Shown piece by piece: positions 9,201 to 17,101 of a stretch of 64,000 nt of DNA (within the stretch, counting starts at the first letter, position 1; every line of letters starts with the position of its first letter). The DNA lies in the NCBI RefSeq assembly GCF_024703995.1, contig NZ_JAMXQV010000014.1, forward strand, positions 62,001-126,000, given 5' to 3'. Under the pieces are notes generated by a model. That model had not been told where the DNA came from. It saw only the letters and a list, made by a program, of their open reading frames with translations, and made no database searches. The stretch comes from Amycolatopsis iheyensis. Lineage in GTDB: Bacteria; Actinomycetota; Actinomycetes; Mycobacteriales; Pseudonocardiaceae. A program made the translations under genes and the position numbers.

Positions 9201-9502
9201 CCTCGACCCGCTGGGCCAGCGACTGGAGCGACGACCAGGCGATCACCGTCGACCTCGGTGCGCTGCAGCAGGTCTCGCGGGTCGGGCTGAGCTGGGAATC
9301 CGCGTACGGGAAGAGCTACAAGATCCAGACTTCGCCCGACGCGGTGAACTGGACCGACGCGGCCGTGGTCACCGACGGGGACGGCGGTCAGGACAACCTC
9401 TCGTTCGCCGCGAGGCCGGCGAGGTTCGTCAAGATGCAAGGCGTGCAACGCGGCACGAAGTACGGCTACTCGCTGTACGAGTTCGAGGTGTACGCGCACT
9501 GA
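6284..9502 (+). CDS. Secreted penicillin-acylase-family (S45, Ntn) amidohydrolase with C-terminal F5/8-type C domain
   Basis: 1072 residues. A twin-basic Sec-type signal (about 1-33, ending AQAA) is followed by an S45 acylase region and a discoidin-like domain from about 940 to the end (NAIDGTTSTRWASDW, ITVDLG, YEFEVYAH). The Ntn nucleophile is probably Ser401 in GMSNALLVSG, exposed by autocatalytic removal of a spacer; GYFAPQLL follows as in the family. Such enzymes cleave acyl amides (beta-lactam side chains, lipopeptide tails, homoserine lactones); the substrate here is unknown. The discoidin domain suggests binding to cell-surface or polymeric glycans. A GAGGGGAG precedes the ATG. Confidence 0.88.
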   Translation: MRRGIRALTLTALGALVAGLTQVAVTAPAAQAAASPDDYCGGQCNDILPPGEQGSATLAEILAHKVLGTRPAHAADQLGKYASLAGGYQSLTTSTISQYFNDASFGVAADQVASTTKPRSDVTIVRDKALGVPHITGTTRSGTEFGAGYAAAQDRLWLMDVLRHAARGQVTPFAGGAEANRELEQQFFSNAPYTEAELQQQIDRVAGSGPRGAQGLADAQAYVDGINKYINDSHSGRYFPGEYVLTGHVDAITNAGTIDPFKLTDLVALASLVGAEFGAGGGGEVQNAIAKLAMQEKYGVVQGEKVWQSLRSEDDPEAVKTLHDGQTFPYGKTPANAVGRAMPDKGSVTGQQLVFDQTGSAATATPSTVDVAAPADQEPARGMFENGVLPGNMLSEKHGMSNALLVSGAHTASGHPVAVFGPQTGYFAPQLLLLQELQGPGISSRGAAFAGLSMYTLLGRGQDYSWSATTSAQDIIDTYALTLCDPSGKAPTKDSNYYTWQGQCIPMDTVEVKNAWKPTVADGTAAGSYTLRSYRTKYGPVQSRATVGGKPVAYAALRSSYFHEVDSLIGFQELNDPGFIHSAADFQKAAADINYTFNWFYADSKDIAYFNSGSNPSRQSNVDPNMPVWGDQGHDWNGWNPAGNVATYTPASQHPQSVNQDYYVSWNNAQANGYAAAGADKSAVHRVDLLDTRVKTMILTGRKVTRVNLTQAMEDAALADLRAERVLPLLLQVLDKTPTTGAAADAEAKLKTWLANGHLRQETSPGSKAYADADAIRIFDAWWPLLVQAEFKPGMGDDAYNAMTGVIGINESPSGWQNGNGQHTGQPHKGSSFQVGWWGYVSKDIRQVLGQPVAGPLGQTFCGGGNLTTCRQALVDSLTTAAGQAANTVYPGDGSCSAGDQWCADTIIHNPLGGITQDKISWQNRPTFQQVVEYTAHRGDNIANLAPGKTVSATSAETGFYNSPASNAIDGTTSTRWASDWSDDQAITVDLGALQQVSRVGLSWESAYGKSYKIQTSPDAVNWTDAAVVTDGDGGQDNLSFAARPARFVKMQGVQRGTKYGYSLYEFEVYAH

Positions 9503-9506
9503 AGCC

Positions 9507-9544
9507 AGGCCGGGCCGTTCGCGGACGCGCGGGCGGCCCGGCCT
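9507..9544 (+). terminator. Terminator of the acylase gene
   Basis: AGGCCGGGCCG (9507-9517) pairs with CGGCCCGGCCT (9534-9544): 11-bp stem, 16-nt loop, 4 nt after the stop codon. Confidence 0.8.
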
Positions 9545-9561
9545 CCTCACCGCGGCGCGAT

Positions 9562-9573
9562 TACCGTGATCGC
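9562..9573 (+). promoter_or_regulatory. Candidate leaderless promoter (TACCGT, 6 nt before ATG)
   Basis: TACCGT at 9562-9567 fits the actinobacterial TANNNT -10 box and lies 6 nt before the ATG at 9574. No Shine-Dalgarno sequence is visible. Confidence 0.4.
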
Positions 9574-10614
9574 ATGGACGACTGGACGCCCCGCACCAAG
9601 GCCATCGCCGCCGGCCGGCCGCACGGCCCCGGCGAGCCGCTGAACACCCCGCTCGTCGCCACCAGCACCTACCGGGCCGGTGGCGACTTCGTGTATTCGC
9701 GCAGTGACGGCACGCCGACCTGGCACGCGCTCGAAGAGGCCGTCGGAGCGCTCGAGGGTGGCCACGCGACGGCGTTCGCCTCCGGGGTCGCGACGTTGTC
9801 CGCGGTGCTGGACCTGCTGCCGGTCGGGTCGCGGGTGGTCGTGCCGACGTTCAGCTACGCCGTGACGCGCGGGGTGCTCGCTCACGCGCAGAAGCTCGGC
9901 AAGCTCGCCGTCACCGAGCTGGCGCCGACCGACACGGCAGCCTGGGTCGCCGAGGCCGCGACGTCGGACCTGGTCTGGCTCGAGTCGCCGACCAACCCGA
10001 CGCTCGACGTGATGGCGATCGAGACGATCGCCGCCGCCGCGCGCGGCCGGGTCGTCGTCGACAACACCTTCGCGACGCCGCTGCAGCAACGGCCGCTCGA
10101 GCTGGGCGCCGACGTCGTCGTGCACAGCGCGACCAAGCTGATCGGCGGGCACAGCGACCTGCTGCTGGGCATCACCGTGGCCAAGGATCCCGAGGTCGCG
10201 GCCGAGCTGAAGGGCGCGCGGACCCGTGTCGGCTCGACACCGGGCGCGCTCGAAGCGTGGCTCGCGCTGCGGGGCCTGCGGACGATGCCGGTCCGGCTGG
10301 CCGAGCAGTCCCGTACGGCGGCGCTGCTGGCGGCGCGGCTCGGTGACCACCCCGCGGTGACGCGCGTGCGCTACCCGGGCTTCGGCATGATGGTCGCCTT
10401 CGAGCTGGCCGATGCGGCGGCCGCCGACCGCTTCTGCGCGTCGACCCGCCTGATCGTCCCGGCCACCAGTCTCGGCGGCGTGGAGAGCCTGGTCGAACGG
10501 CGGGCCTGGCTCCCGGGTGAGGAGCGGGTGCCCGCGGGTTTGCTCCGGTTCAGCGTCGGCCTCGAGGATCCTGACGACCTGTGGCGGGACCTGAACAGCG
10601 CGTTAGCGGAGTAA
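9574..10614 (+). CDS. Cys/Met-metabolism PLP-dependent enzyme (cystathionine gamma-synthase/lyase family)
   Basis: 346-residue cytoplasmic fold-type I PLP enzyme. The PLP lysine is Lys188 in HSATKLIGGHSD, the family signature; VVDNTFATP holds the ring-stacking region and SLGGVESLVE the C-terminal substrate loop. The family acts on cystathionine, homocysteine or methionine; which reaction applies here is not decidable. At 346 residues it is a little shorter than the usual 380-400: the segment between EQSRTAALLAARLG and RVRYPGFG is compact. The start is ATG 9574; the longer frame from 8986 is read-through over the acylase gene. Confidence 0.88.
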   Translation: MDDWTPRTKAIAAGRPHGPGEPLNTPLVATSTYRAGGDFVYSRSDGTPTWHALEEAVGALEGGHATAFASGVATLSAVLDLLPVGSRVVVPTFSYAVTRGVLAHAQKLGKLAVTELAPTDTAAWVAEAATSDLVWLESPTNPTLDVMAIETIAAAARGRVVVDNTFATPLQQRPLELGADVVVHSATKLIGGHSDLLLGITVAKDPEVAAELKGARTRVGSTPGALEAWLALRGLRTMPVRLAEQSRTAALLAARLGDHPAVTRVRYPGFGMMVAFELADAAAADRFCASTRLIVPATSLGGVESLVERRAWLPGEERVPAGLLRFSVGLEDPDDLWRDLNSALAE

Positions 10615-10675
10615 CAACCGCCGGCGAATCCTCGATAGTCGCGGCATCGCAGGTCAACCGCCGTTGGGAGTCATC

Positions 10676-11437
10676 GTGGGTAGAACGCTGAACCGGGTCG
10701 CGGGTGTCGTTTCGGCAGCGGCGCTGGTCACCTTCGCCGCGGCGCCGGTCGCGCTCGCGGACGACGAGACGCCCACGTCGACGACGGAACCGACCACGTC
10801 CACTTCGGAGACTCCGACCTCGAGCAGCGCTCCGACGAGCAGCACCTCGGCGACCCAGACCGAGTCCTCGCCGGTTTCGACCACGGGCACTCCCGCGCCG
10901 GCGAAGCCGAAGCGTGCGGCCGCCGCGCCCACCACGCCGAAGACGACGACTTCGCCCTCCGAAGCGTCCGAGCCGCCGAAGGACGACTACCAGGACAACA
11001 CCGGCGCCGGCTTCGTCGGCCTCGGCGGCGAAGGCGTCCTGGTCATCAACTGCGCGGCGGGTGCGCCCGGCAACCTGGCCGCCCAGTACCTGAGCGTCAC
11101 CGGTGGCCCGGACCAGGACGAGTCCGACGGCCGGATCTGGAACTACACCGTCCGGGTCGCCGACGCGCCGGCCGGCACCACGACCGCCAAGTTCAGCTGG
11201 ACCTGCGCGGGCGTCGAGGGCAACGGCACCGTCGAGTTCGAGCAGGAGCAGCCGCCGACCACGAGCACCAGCAGCTCGCCGACCACGACCAGCGCGCCCG
11301 CGTCGAGCACCGCGCCGGTGACCACGGCGACCACCACGACGAGCACCACCGCTCCCGGCAACGCCGCTCCGAAGGCCCAGGTCAAGGTCACGCCCAAGGG
11401 CACGGTCGAGACCGGCTTCGGCGGCATGGCCTGGTGA
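10676..11437 (+). CDS. Secreted Ser/Thr/Pro-rich surface protein, sortase-coupled
   Basis: 253 residues. A signal peptide (cleavage near ALA-DDE) is followed by a long Thr/Ser/Pro stretch (about 30-105), a compact domain of about 80 residues (about 108-190) with two Cys (VINCAAG and FSWTCAG), a second Thr/Ser/Pro stretch, and the tail VTPKGTVETGFGGMAW. No canonical LPXTG, hydrophobic helix or basic tail follows, but TVETG close to the end resembles a sorting pentapeptide. GTG 10676 is chosen over TTG 10664 because GGGAG lies 5 nt upstream. The stop overlaps the next start (GTGA). No known function. Confidence 0.8.
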   Translation: MGRTLNRVAGVVSAAALVTFAAAPVALADDETPTSTTEPTTSTSETPTSSSAPTSSTSATQTESSPVSTTGTPAPAKPKRAAAAPTTPKTTTSPSEASEPPKDDYQDNTGAGFVGLGGEGVLVINCAAGAPGNLAAQYLSVTGGPDQDESDGRIWNYTVRVADAPAGTTTAKFSWTCAGVEGNGTVEFEQEQPPTTSTSSSPTTTSAPASSTAPVTTATTTTSTTAPGNAAPKAQVKVTPKGTVETGFGGMAW

Positions 11438-12015
11438 GGATCCGCCGGGCGGGCGCGGCCCTCGCGCTCGTCCTGACGCTGGCCGCCTGCAGCACTCCGG
11501 AGCAGCCGAAGGCGGCGCCGGCGCCGGTTCCGTCCTCGGTGCCGGTGACCGCGCCGTTCAAGGGACTTCGCCCGACGTCGGTCAAGATCCCCAAGATCGG
11601 CGCGGAGTCCAGCCTGCTCGCGGTCGCGGTCAAGACCGACGGCTCGATCTCCGTCCCGTCGGTGCACCAGCCGATGCAGGCCGCCTGGTACAAGCTTTCC
11701 CCGGTGCCCGGGGACGTCGGCCCGGCGATCGTGCTCGGGCACGTCGACGGCGACAAGAAGCCCGGCATCTTCTACAAGCTCAAGGACCTCGCGCCCGGCG
11801 ACGAGGTCGACATCGACCGCAGTGACGGCAAGAAGCTGAAGTTCGTCGTCGACCGCGTCACGCAGGTTCCGAAGGACACGTTCCCGAAGGACGCCGTCTA
11901 CGGCAACAGCGACAAGCCCGAGCTGAGGCTGATCACCTGCGGTGGCGTGTTCGACCACGCCGAGCACAGCTATAAGGACAACATCGTCGTCTACGCGAAC
12001 CTAGCCAACGCCTGA
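11434..12015 (+). CDS. Class F/E sortase-like lipoprotein
   Basis: 193 residues with a lipobox LAAC (Cys19), so probably lipid-anchored instead of helix-anchored. The sortase core has His103 in VLGHVDG and Cys169 in RLITCGG, the transpeptidase His/Cys pair. The basic position expected near the C-terminus is Lys181 in SYKDNIVVYA; many sortases have Arg at the catalytic position, and I cannot tell whether Lys is normal in this clade. Translationally coupled to the secreted protein upstream, which is its likely partner. It overlaps the convergent patatin gene by 15 bases. Confidence 0.85.
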   Translation: MRIRRAGAALALVLTLAACSTPEQPKAAPAPVPSSVPVTAPFKGLRPTSVKIPKIGAESSLLAVAVKTDGSISVPSVHQPMQAAWYKLSPVPGDVGPAIVLGHVDGDKKPGIFYKLKDLAPGDEVDIDRSDGKKLKFVVDRVTQVPKDTFPKDAVYGNSDKPELRLITCGGVFDHAEHSYKDNIVVYANLANA

Positions 12016-13041
12016 ACCGGGGTACGGGTACGTCGGCTTCAGCGTGGTTTCCGGGCACACCCAACGCCGCATGCCGGCGTCGCACACGGCGTAGCCCCAG
12101 TTGATCAGCCGGTCCTGCGTCCGCTCGGACATCCTGGTCAGCCGGGTCTTCGTCACGGCCAGCTCGCGGGTCTGCTCGACCGGCGCCGGCAGCGCGTCCG
12201 GCAGCTCGAAGTGCGTGATGTCGCTGTAGGTCGCCCAGTACGTGCCGGCGAACCGCTTGTCCTGGTAGGACTTCAGCAGCGAGCCGGTGCGCAGCTCGCG
12301 GACCTGGTTGTCCATCACGGTCAGCACGCGGAACATCTGCATCGGCCAGTTGCGGCGCGGCTTTTCCTCGTGCCGCATCTTCTTGCCGGCGTCGCTGACC
12401 AGGACGGTCGCGCACTGGTTCTCGATCGGGTCGAGGCCGAGGTTGTCGTACACGCCGGCGTCGCTGAGCACGATCTCGCGGTCCGCTTGGTGCGGGTCCG
12501 TGATCACGACCGGCGAAAGCATCGGCGGGAACGCCGACGACGCGGCCACCGCCGTCGCCAGGGGAATCCGCCCGTGCGGGCCGGACTGGCGGAAGAACCA
12601 CCACAGCGAGCCGTCCTGCAGGCTGGTCGCGGTGAACACGAAGTTCGGGCCGGCCGGGTCGAGGTCTTCGAGGCAGCAGTCGCCGAAGAGGTGCTTCGCG
12701 TAGCGGCGGGCCAGTTCCTCACCCGCGCTGCGCCACGGCATCACCATGGCCTTCAGCGTCACCGGGACGTCGAGGTTGGTGCGCGCCAGTTTCCGCAGCG
12801 GCTGCACGACTTCCTTGCCGAAGTTCTCGGCGACGCCGTCTTCGCCGAAGTACAGCTTGTGCCACGCGTGCGCGAGCACCCCGGCCGCGATCGAACCGCC
12901 GGAGACGCTGGAAACGGTGGTCAGCTTCGGCAGCCAGCCGAGTTCGTTGAGCCGCCAGAGCGCGCCGGCGTGGAAGAGCATTGCGCGATAGCCACCGCCG
13001 GACAACGCGAGCCCGACTCCGTCTCGTTTCGTCCCGGCCAT
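12001..13041 (-). CDS. Patatin-like phospholipase
   Basis: 346-residue cytoplasmic acyl hydrolase. The oxyanion-hole motif SGGGYRA is followed by the nucleophile elbow SVSGGS and the dyad aspartate in SDAGVYDN, the full patatin signature. No signal peptide. I chose ATG 13041: a TANNNT box (TAGACT) lies exactly 7 nt upstream, consistent with a leaderless message. The frame extends to 13158 only by reading into the regulator gene. The last codons overlap the convergent sortase gene. Confidence 0.88.
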   Translation of the reverse strand: MAGTKRDGVGLALSGGGYRAMLFHAGALWRLNELGWLPKLTTVSSVSGGSIAAGVLAHAWHKLYFGEDGVAENFGKEVVQPLRKLARTNLDVPVTLKAMVMPWRSAGEELARRYAKHLFGDCCLEDLDPAGPNFVFTATSLQDGSLWWFFRQSGPHGRIPLATAVAASSAFPPMLSPVVITDPHQADREIVLSDAGVYDNLGLDPIENQCATVLVSDAGKKMRHEEKPRRNWPMQMFRVLTVMDNQVRELRTGSLLKSYQDKRFAGTYWATYSDITHFELPDALPAPVEQTRELAVTKTRLTRMSERTQDRLINWGYAVCDAGMRRWVCPETTLKPTYPYPGSGVG

Positions 13042-13054
13042 TCGGCCGAGTCTA
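13042..13054 (-). promoter_or_regulatory. Candidate leaderless promoter of the patatin gene
   Basis: On the minus strand TAGACT (13054-13049) is followed by 7 nt and the ATG. The TAG of this box is also the stop codon of the GntR gene. Confidence 0.45.
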
Positions 13055-13798
13055 GGACCGCAGCAAGGGGGCGAGCAGCGGGCGTTGCCCGGCGGGCACG
13101 TGTTCCGCGTAGTTGTCGTACAACGCCTGCTTGGCGAGCTGGGCCGCACCGGCGCCATCGGCTGCGCGGATCGCGTCGAGCACTTCGGCGTGGTGGGCGA
13201 GCCACGCGCGCATCAGCGACGTCCGGTTGCTGGCGTGCTCGAGCTTGTCCTCGATCAGCTCCAGCACCACTCCGCGCACGACTTCTTCGCTGACCACCAG
13301 CAGGGGATTGCGTGAGATGCGCGCGATGACTTCGTGGAAGGCGACGTCGGCGCGGCTGAACTCGGCGTACCCGTGCGAGACGCCTTCGCGCATCGCCTCC
13401 AGCGCCGTGTCGAGGCCGGTCAGGTCGTCCTCGGTGCGCAGCTCGGCGGCGAGCAGGTGGGCCGAGCCGTCGAGGATCATCCGGAACTGCAGCAGTTCGG
13501 CGAGCCCGACGTGGTCGGCCCGCGCGAGCCGGTGCATCGAGCGGTGCAACGCCGCCGGCGACGCGGCCAGCACCTCGGGGCCGCGCGGGTCACCGGGGCG
13601 CGACCGGATCATCTCGGCGGCTTGGAGCACGCGCAGGGCTTCGCGGATCGTCGAGCGGCCGACGCCGAACTGCGTCATCAGCTCGCGCTCACTCGGCAGG
13701 CGTTCGCCCGGCTTGAGCCCGCCGCTGATCACGGCCTGCTCGATCTGCTCGACGACCCGCTCGTACGCGCGGACCGGAGCCACCGGTTCGAACCGCAT
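13052..13798 (-). CDS. FadR-subfamily GntR transcriptional regulator
   Basis: 248 residues: N-terminal winged helix-turn-helix (about 10-75: LPSERELMTQFGVGRSTIREALRVL) and an all-helical FCD ligand domain (about 95-230) with the metal/ligand residues expected around AFHEVI and HHAEVLDAI. It is divergent from the transporter operon at 13864 and a perfect FadR-like palindrome lies between them, so it most likely represses both and is released by a metabolite of that pathway. Confidence 0.92.
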   Translation of the reverse strand: MRFEPVAPVRAYERVVEQIEQAVISGGLKPGERLPSERELMTQFGVGRSTIREALRVLQAAEMIRSRPGDPRGPEVLAASPAALHRSMHRLARADHVGLAELLQFRMILDGSAHLLAAELRTEDDLTGLDTALEAMREGVSHGYAEFSRADVAFHEVIARISRNPLLVVSEEVVRGVVLELIEDKLEHASNRTSLMRAWLAHHAEVLDAIRAADGAGAAQLAKQALYDNYAEHVPAGQRPLLAPLLRS

Positions 13799-13830
13799 CC
13801 TTGACCTCGTCGTCCGCTCAGTGCAGGCTA

Positions 13831-13843
13831 CTGGTCAGACCAG
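13831..13843. promoter_or_regulatory. Perfect FadR-type operator CTGGTCAGACCAG
   Basis: Thirteen-base palindrome matching the FadR/GntR operator pattern TGGTnnGACCA. It sits midway between the divergent regulator and transporter starts (20 nt before the transporter ATG), the expected place for autoregulation plus operon repression. Confidence 0.75.
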
Positions 13844-13863
13844 TGTACTGACCTGGAGGCCGA

Positions 13864-15354
13864 ATGAAAGCCCGGATTCCGGTGGTGGCAGCGGCGCTGC
13901 TGCTTGCCGTCACCGGCTGCTCGGCCGGCTCGTCGGCCAGTGTTTCCGCTGGTCCGGACACGCTTTCCGTCGGCTTCACGGCCGAGCCGGCGAACTTCGA
14001 CTTCACCAAGACCGACGGTGCCGCGATCCCGCAGGCGCTGCTCTACAACGTCTACGAAGGCCTGGTGAAGCTCGACTCGCAGGGTCGCGTGGTGCCGCTG
14101 CTCGCGAAGTCGTGGACGATCAGCCCGGACCGTCGCACCTACGACTTCCAGCTCCAGCCGGGTGTGAAGTTCAGCAACGGCGCACCGTTCACGGCCGAAG
14201 ACGTCAAGTTCTCGCTGCTGCGCGTGAAGACCGACTGGACGATCTCGATCAAGTCCACGATGGACGTTGTCGACCACGTCGACGTCGTGGCGCCGGACCA
14301 CGCGCGGGTCGTGCTGTCGAAGCCGTCCAACGGCTGGCTGTTCAGCCTGACCAGCCGGCTCGGCGCGATGTTCAGCCCGACCGGCGTCGCCGACCTGGCG
14401 AACAAGCCGGTCGGCACCGGGCCGTACGTCGTGGCCGCCCGCAAGCGCGGCGACTCGGTGGTGCTGAAGGCGAACCCCGCGTACTGGGGCCGGGAACCGG
14501 CGTACAAAACCGTGGTCCTCAAGTACATCAAGGACCCGACGGCGCTGAACAACGCGTTGTCCAGCAACGGCATCGACGTCATCTCGGCGGTCACCGCACC
14601 CGACTCGATCCCGCAGTTCCAGGCGGACGACCGGTTCCAGGTCATCCAGGGCACGTCGAACAGCGAGGTCACGCTCGCGATGAACAACGCGCGGCCGCCG
14701 TTCACCGACGTCCGGGTGCGCCAGGCGCTGATGTACGCGATCGACCGGAAGGCGTTGCTGGACACGGCGTGGGCCGGTCGCGGCACGCTGATCGGCAGCA
14801 TGGTCCCGCCGACCGACCCCTGGTACGAGGACCTGTCGAAGGTCTACCCGTTCGACCCCGCGAAGGCCGAGGCGCTGCTGACCGAGGCGGGCGCGACGAA
14901 CCTGAACCTGCGGATGCGGATCCCGAACCTGCCGTACGCGGTGTCGGCCGCGCAGGTCGTGCAGTCGCAGCTGGCCGACGTCGGGGTGCGGACGACGATC
15001 GAACCCCTCGACTTCCCGGCGGTGTGGCTCAAGCAGGTGTTCACCGACCACGACTACGACCTGTCGATCATCCAGCACGTCGAGGCCCGCGACATCACGA
15101 CGTTCGGGAAGCCGAAGTACTACTGGGGTTACGACAGCAAGCGCGTCCAGCAGCTGCTCGCCGAAGCCGACAGCGGGACGCCGGAGCAGCAGGTCGCGGA
15201 CATGAAGCAGGTCGCGCGGCAGCTGAACACCGACGCGGCCGCGGACTGGCTGTTCCTGTTCCCCAACGTGATCGTCGCGAAGGCCAAGGTCGGCGGGTTC
15301 GCGGCGAACCAGGTCAGCGAGTCCTTCGACCTCACCGGGCTGGCGCCGCGATGA
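13864..15354 (+). CDS. Oligopeptide-type ABC transporter substrate-binding lipoprotein (SBP family 5)
   Basis: 496 residues. Lipoprotein signal with lipobox VTGC (Cys19), then a family 5 solute-binding fold: LYNVYEGLVKLD, FSNGAPFTAEDVKFS, GTGPYVV and VRQALMYAIDRKALL are family landmarks. It captures the substrate outside the cell for the permease encoded next. GGAGG stands 4 nt before the ATG. First gene of an eight-gene run with overlaps or short gaps up to 22151, under the FadR-like operator. Confidence 0.92.
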   Translation: MKARIPVVAAALLLAVTGCSAGSSASVSAGPDTLSVGFTAEPANFDFTKTDGAAIPQALLYNVYEGLVKLDSQGRVVPLLAKSWTISPDRRTYDFQLQPGVKFSNGAPFTAEDVKFSLLRVKTDWTISIKSTMDVVDHVDVVAPDHARVVLSKPSNGWLFSLTSRLGAMFSPTGVADLANKPVGTGPYVVAARKRGDSVVLKANPAYWGREPAYKTVVLKYIKDPTALNNALSSNGIDVISAVTAPDSIPQFQADDRFQVIQGTSNSEVTLAMNNARPPFTDVRVRQALMYAIDRKALLDTAWAGRGTLIGSMVPPTDPWYEDLSKVYPFDPAKAEALLTEAGATNLNLRMRIPNLPYAVSAAQVVQSQLADVGVRTTIEPLDFPAVWLKQVFTDHDYDLSIIQHVEARDITTFGKPKYYWGYDSKRVQQLLAEADSGTPEQQVADMKQVARQLNTDAAADWLFLFPNVIVAKAKVGGFAANQVSESFDLTGLAPR

Positions 15355-16295
15355 CCGCCAAGGTGCTGCGCCGGGTGGCGATCTTCGTGGTCAGCGTGCT
15401 GGTCGCGTCGATCGTGGTGTTCCTCTTCATGGCCGTGCTGCCGGGTGACCCGGCGCAGGTCGCGCTCGGCGTCAACGCGACGCCGGAGCTGCTCGCCAAG
15501 ACACGCGCGGAATTCGGCATCGACCGGCCACTGGTCACGCAGTACTTCGACTGGATCGGTGGCGTGCTGCACGGCGACTTCGGCCGCTCGTACGTCACGC
15601 GCGACGCGATCGGTCCGCAGCTCCTGGATCGTCTCGGCGTGACGCTCTGGCTGGTCGGCGCCGGGATGCTGGTGGCGCTGGTGATCGCGATTCCCGCGGG
15701 CACGTTCGCCGCGGTCAAACACCGCAAGGCTTCCGGCGCGAGCGTTTCGGGGTTGTCGCAGATCGGCGTCGCGATCCCCGCGTTCCTCGCCGGGATCATC
15801 CTGGTGCAGATCTTCGCCGTGCAGCTGCGCTGGCTGCCGTCCGGCGGGTGGACCCCACCGGACCAGAACTTCGGCGAGTTCTTCCGCGGGCTCGTCCTGC
15901 CCGCGTTGTCCCTCGGTTTGGTGCAGGGCGCGGTGCTCACGCGCTATGTCCGGTCGGCGGTGCTCGACACGCTCGGCCAGGACTACCTCCGGACCGCGCG
16001 GTCCAAGGGGCTCCGGCCGGGGCAGGCGTTGGTGCGCCACGGTTTGCGCAACGCGTCGGTACCGGTGGTCACCGTGCTCGGGCTGCAGCTGGCGACGCTC
16101 TTGATCGGCGCGGTCGTCGTCGAGCGCGTGTTCGTGCTGCCGGGACTCGGCTCGATGCTGCTCGACGCGGTGTCGTCGCGGGACCTGCTGACCGTGCAGG
16201 GGATCGTGCTCGTGCTGGTGGTCGGCGTGCTGGTGGTCAACTTCGTCGTCGACGTCCTGTACACCGTGCTCGACCCGCGATTGCGAGGTTCGTGA
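15351..16295 (+). CDS. ABC transporter permease, DppB/OppB type
   Basis: 314 residues, six predicted membrane helices. The N-terminal helix ends in AVLPGDPAQ, and the cytoplasmic coupling loop DYLRTARSKGLRPGQALVRHGLRNA is the permease EAA signature. Its ATG overlaps the binding-protein stop (ATGA). Pairs with the next gene to form the channel. Confidence 0.93.
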   Translation: MTAKVLRRVAIFVVSVLVASIVVFLFMAVLPGDPAQVALGVNATPELLAKTRAEFGIDRPLVTQYFDWIGGVLHGDFGRSYVTRDAIGPQLLDRLGVTLWLVGAGMLVALVIAIPAGTFAAVKHRKASGASVSGLSQIGVAIPAFLAGIILVQIFAVQLRWLPSGGWTPPDQNFGEFFRGLVLPALSLGLVQGAVLTRYVRSAVLDTLGQDYLRTARSKGLRPGQALVRHGLRNASVPVVTVLGLQLATLLIGAVVVERVFVLPGLGSMLLDAVSSRDLLTVQGIVLVLVVGVLVVNFVVDVLYTVLDPRLRGS

Positions 16296-17101
16296 TGCGC
16301 AATCTCGTCATCGGCGGAGTGCTCGTCGGCTTGGTCGTGCTGGCCGCGCTGCTGTCGTTCGTGTGGACGCCGTTCGACCCGGTGAAGGTCGACGCCGCCC
16401 ACCGGCTCCTGGGCTTCGGGGGCGAGAACCTCTTCGGCACCGACAAGTTCGGCCGCGACCTGCTCAGCCAGATCATGGTCGGCGCGCGGACGACGTTGTA
16501 CGTCGGTGTCGTCGCGGTGGGCATCGCCGCGGTGATCGGCACGCCGCTGGGGATCCTCGCCGGGATGTCGCCGCGGTGGCTGGGTGAGTTCGTCATGCGG
16601 GTCAACGACCTCGTGCTCGCGTTCCCCGCGTTGCTGCTGGCGATCATGTTCGGCGCGGTGTTCGGGGCGGACACGCTGACCGCGATGGTCGCCATCGGCA
16701 TCGCGACGATCCCGTCGTTCGCGCGGATCGCGAGGTCCGGGACGCTGCAGGTGATGAGCACCGAGTTCGTGCTCGCCGCGCGGGCCGGCGGCCGGTCGCG
16801 GTTCTCCATCGCCGTCCGGCACGTGCTGCCGAACATCTCCGGCCTGCTGATCGTGCAGGCGTCGGTGTCGTTCGCGATCGCCGTGCTGGCCGAAGCGGCG
16901 TTGTCGTTCCTCGGGTTCGGCACGCGGCCGCCGACGCCGTCGTGGGGACGGATGCTGCAGGAGTCCCAGGAACTGCTGACCGTGCACCCGCGGCTCGCGC
17001 TGGTGCCGGGCATCGCGATCGCCGTCGCCGTGCTCGGGTTCAACCTCCTCGGCGACGGCCTGCGTGACCGCCTCGACCCCCGATTGGCGGCGAAGGTATG
17101 A
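16295..17101 (+). CDS. ABC transporter permease, DppC/OppC type
   Basis: 268 residues. Family marks are HLFGTDKFGRDLLS-like text (here NLFGTDKFGRDLLS), the EAA loop EFVLAARAGGRSRFSIAVRHVLPN and SFLGFGTRPPTPSWG. About six membrane helices. ATG at 16295 shares one base with the previous stop (TGATG). The N-terminal cytoplasmic segment is short for DppC proteins, beginning directly in the first helix. Confidence 0.93.
   Translation: MRNLVIGGVLVGLVVLAALLSFVWTPFDPVKVDAAHRLLGFGGENLFGTDKFGRDLLSQIMVGARTTLYVGVVAVGIAAVIGTPLGILAGMSPRWLGEFVMRVNDLVLAFPALLLAIMFGAVFGADTLTAMVAIGIATIPSFARIARSGTLQVMSTEFVLAARAGGRSRFSIAVRHVLPNISGLLIVQASVSFAIAVLAEAALSFLGFGTRPPTPSWGRMLQESQELLTVHPRLALVPGIAIAVAVLGFNLLGDGLRDRLDPRLAAKV

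Noticed and set aside
6227..9550. 1107-codon open frame antisense to the acylase
   Set aside because: Arg/Val/Gly-rich shadow with no domain; the sense strand encodes a clear acylase.
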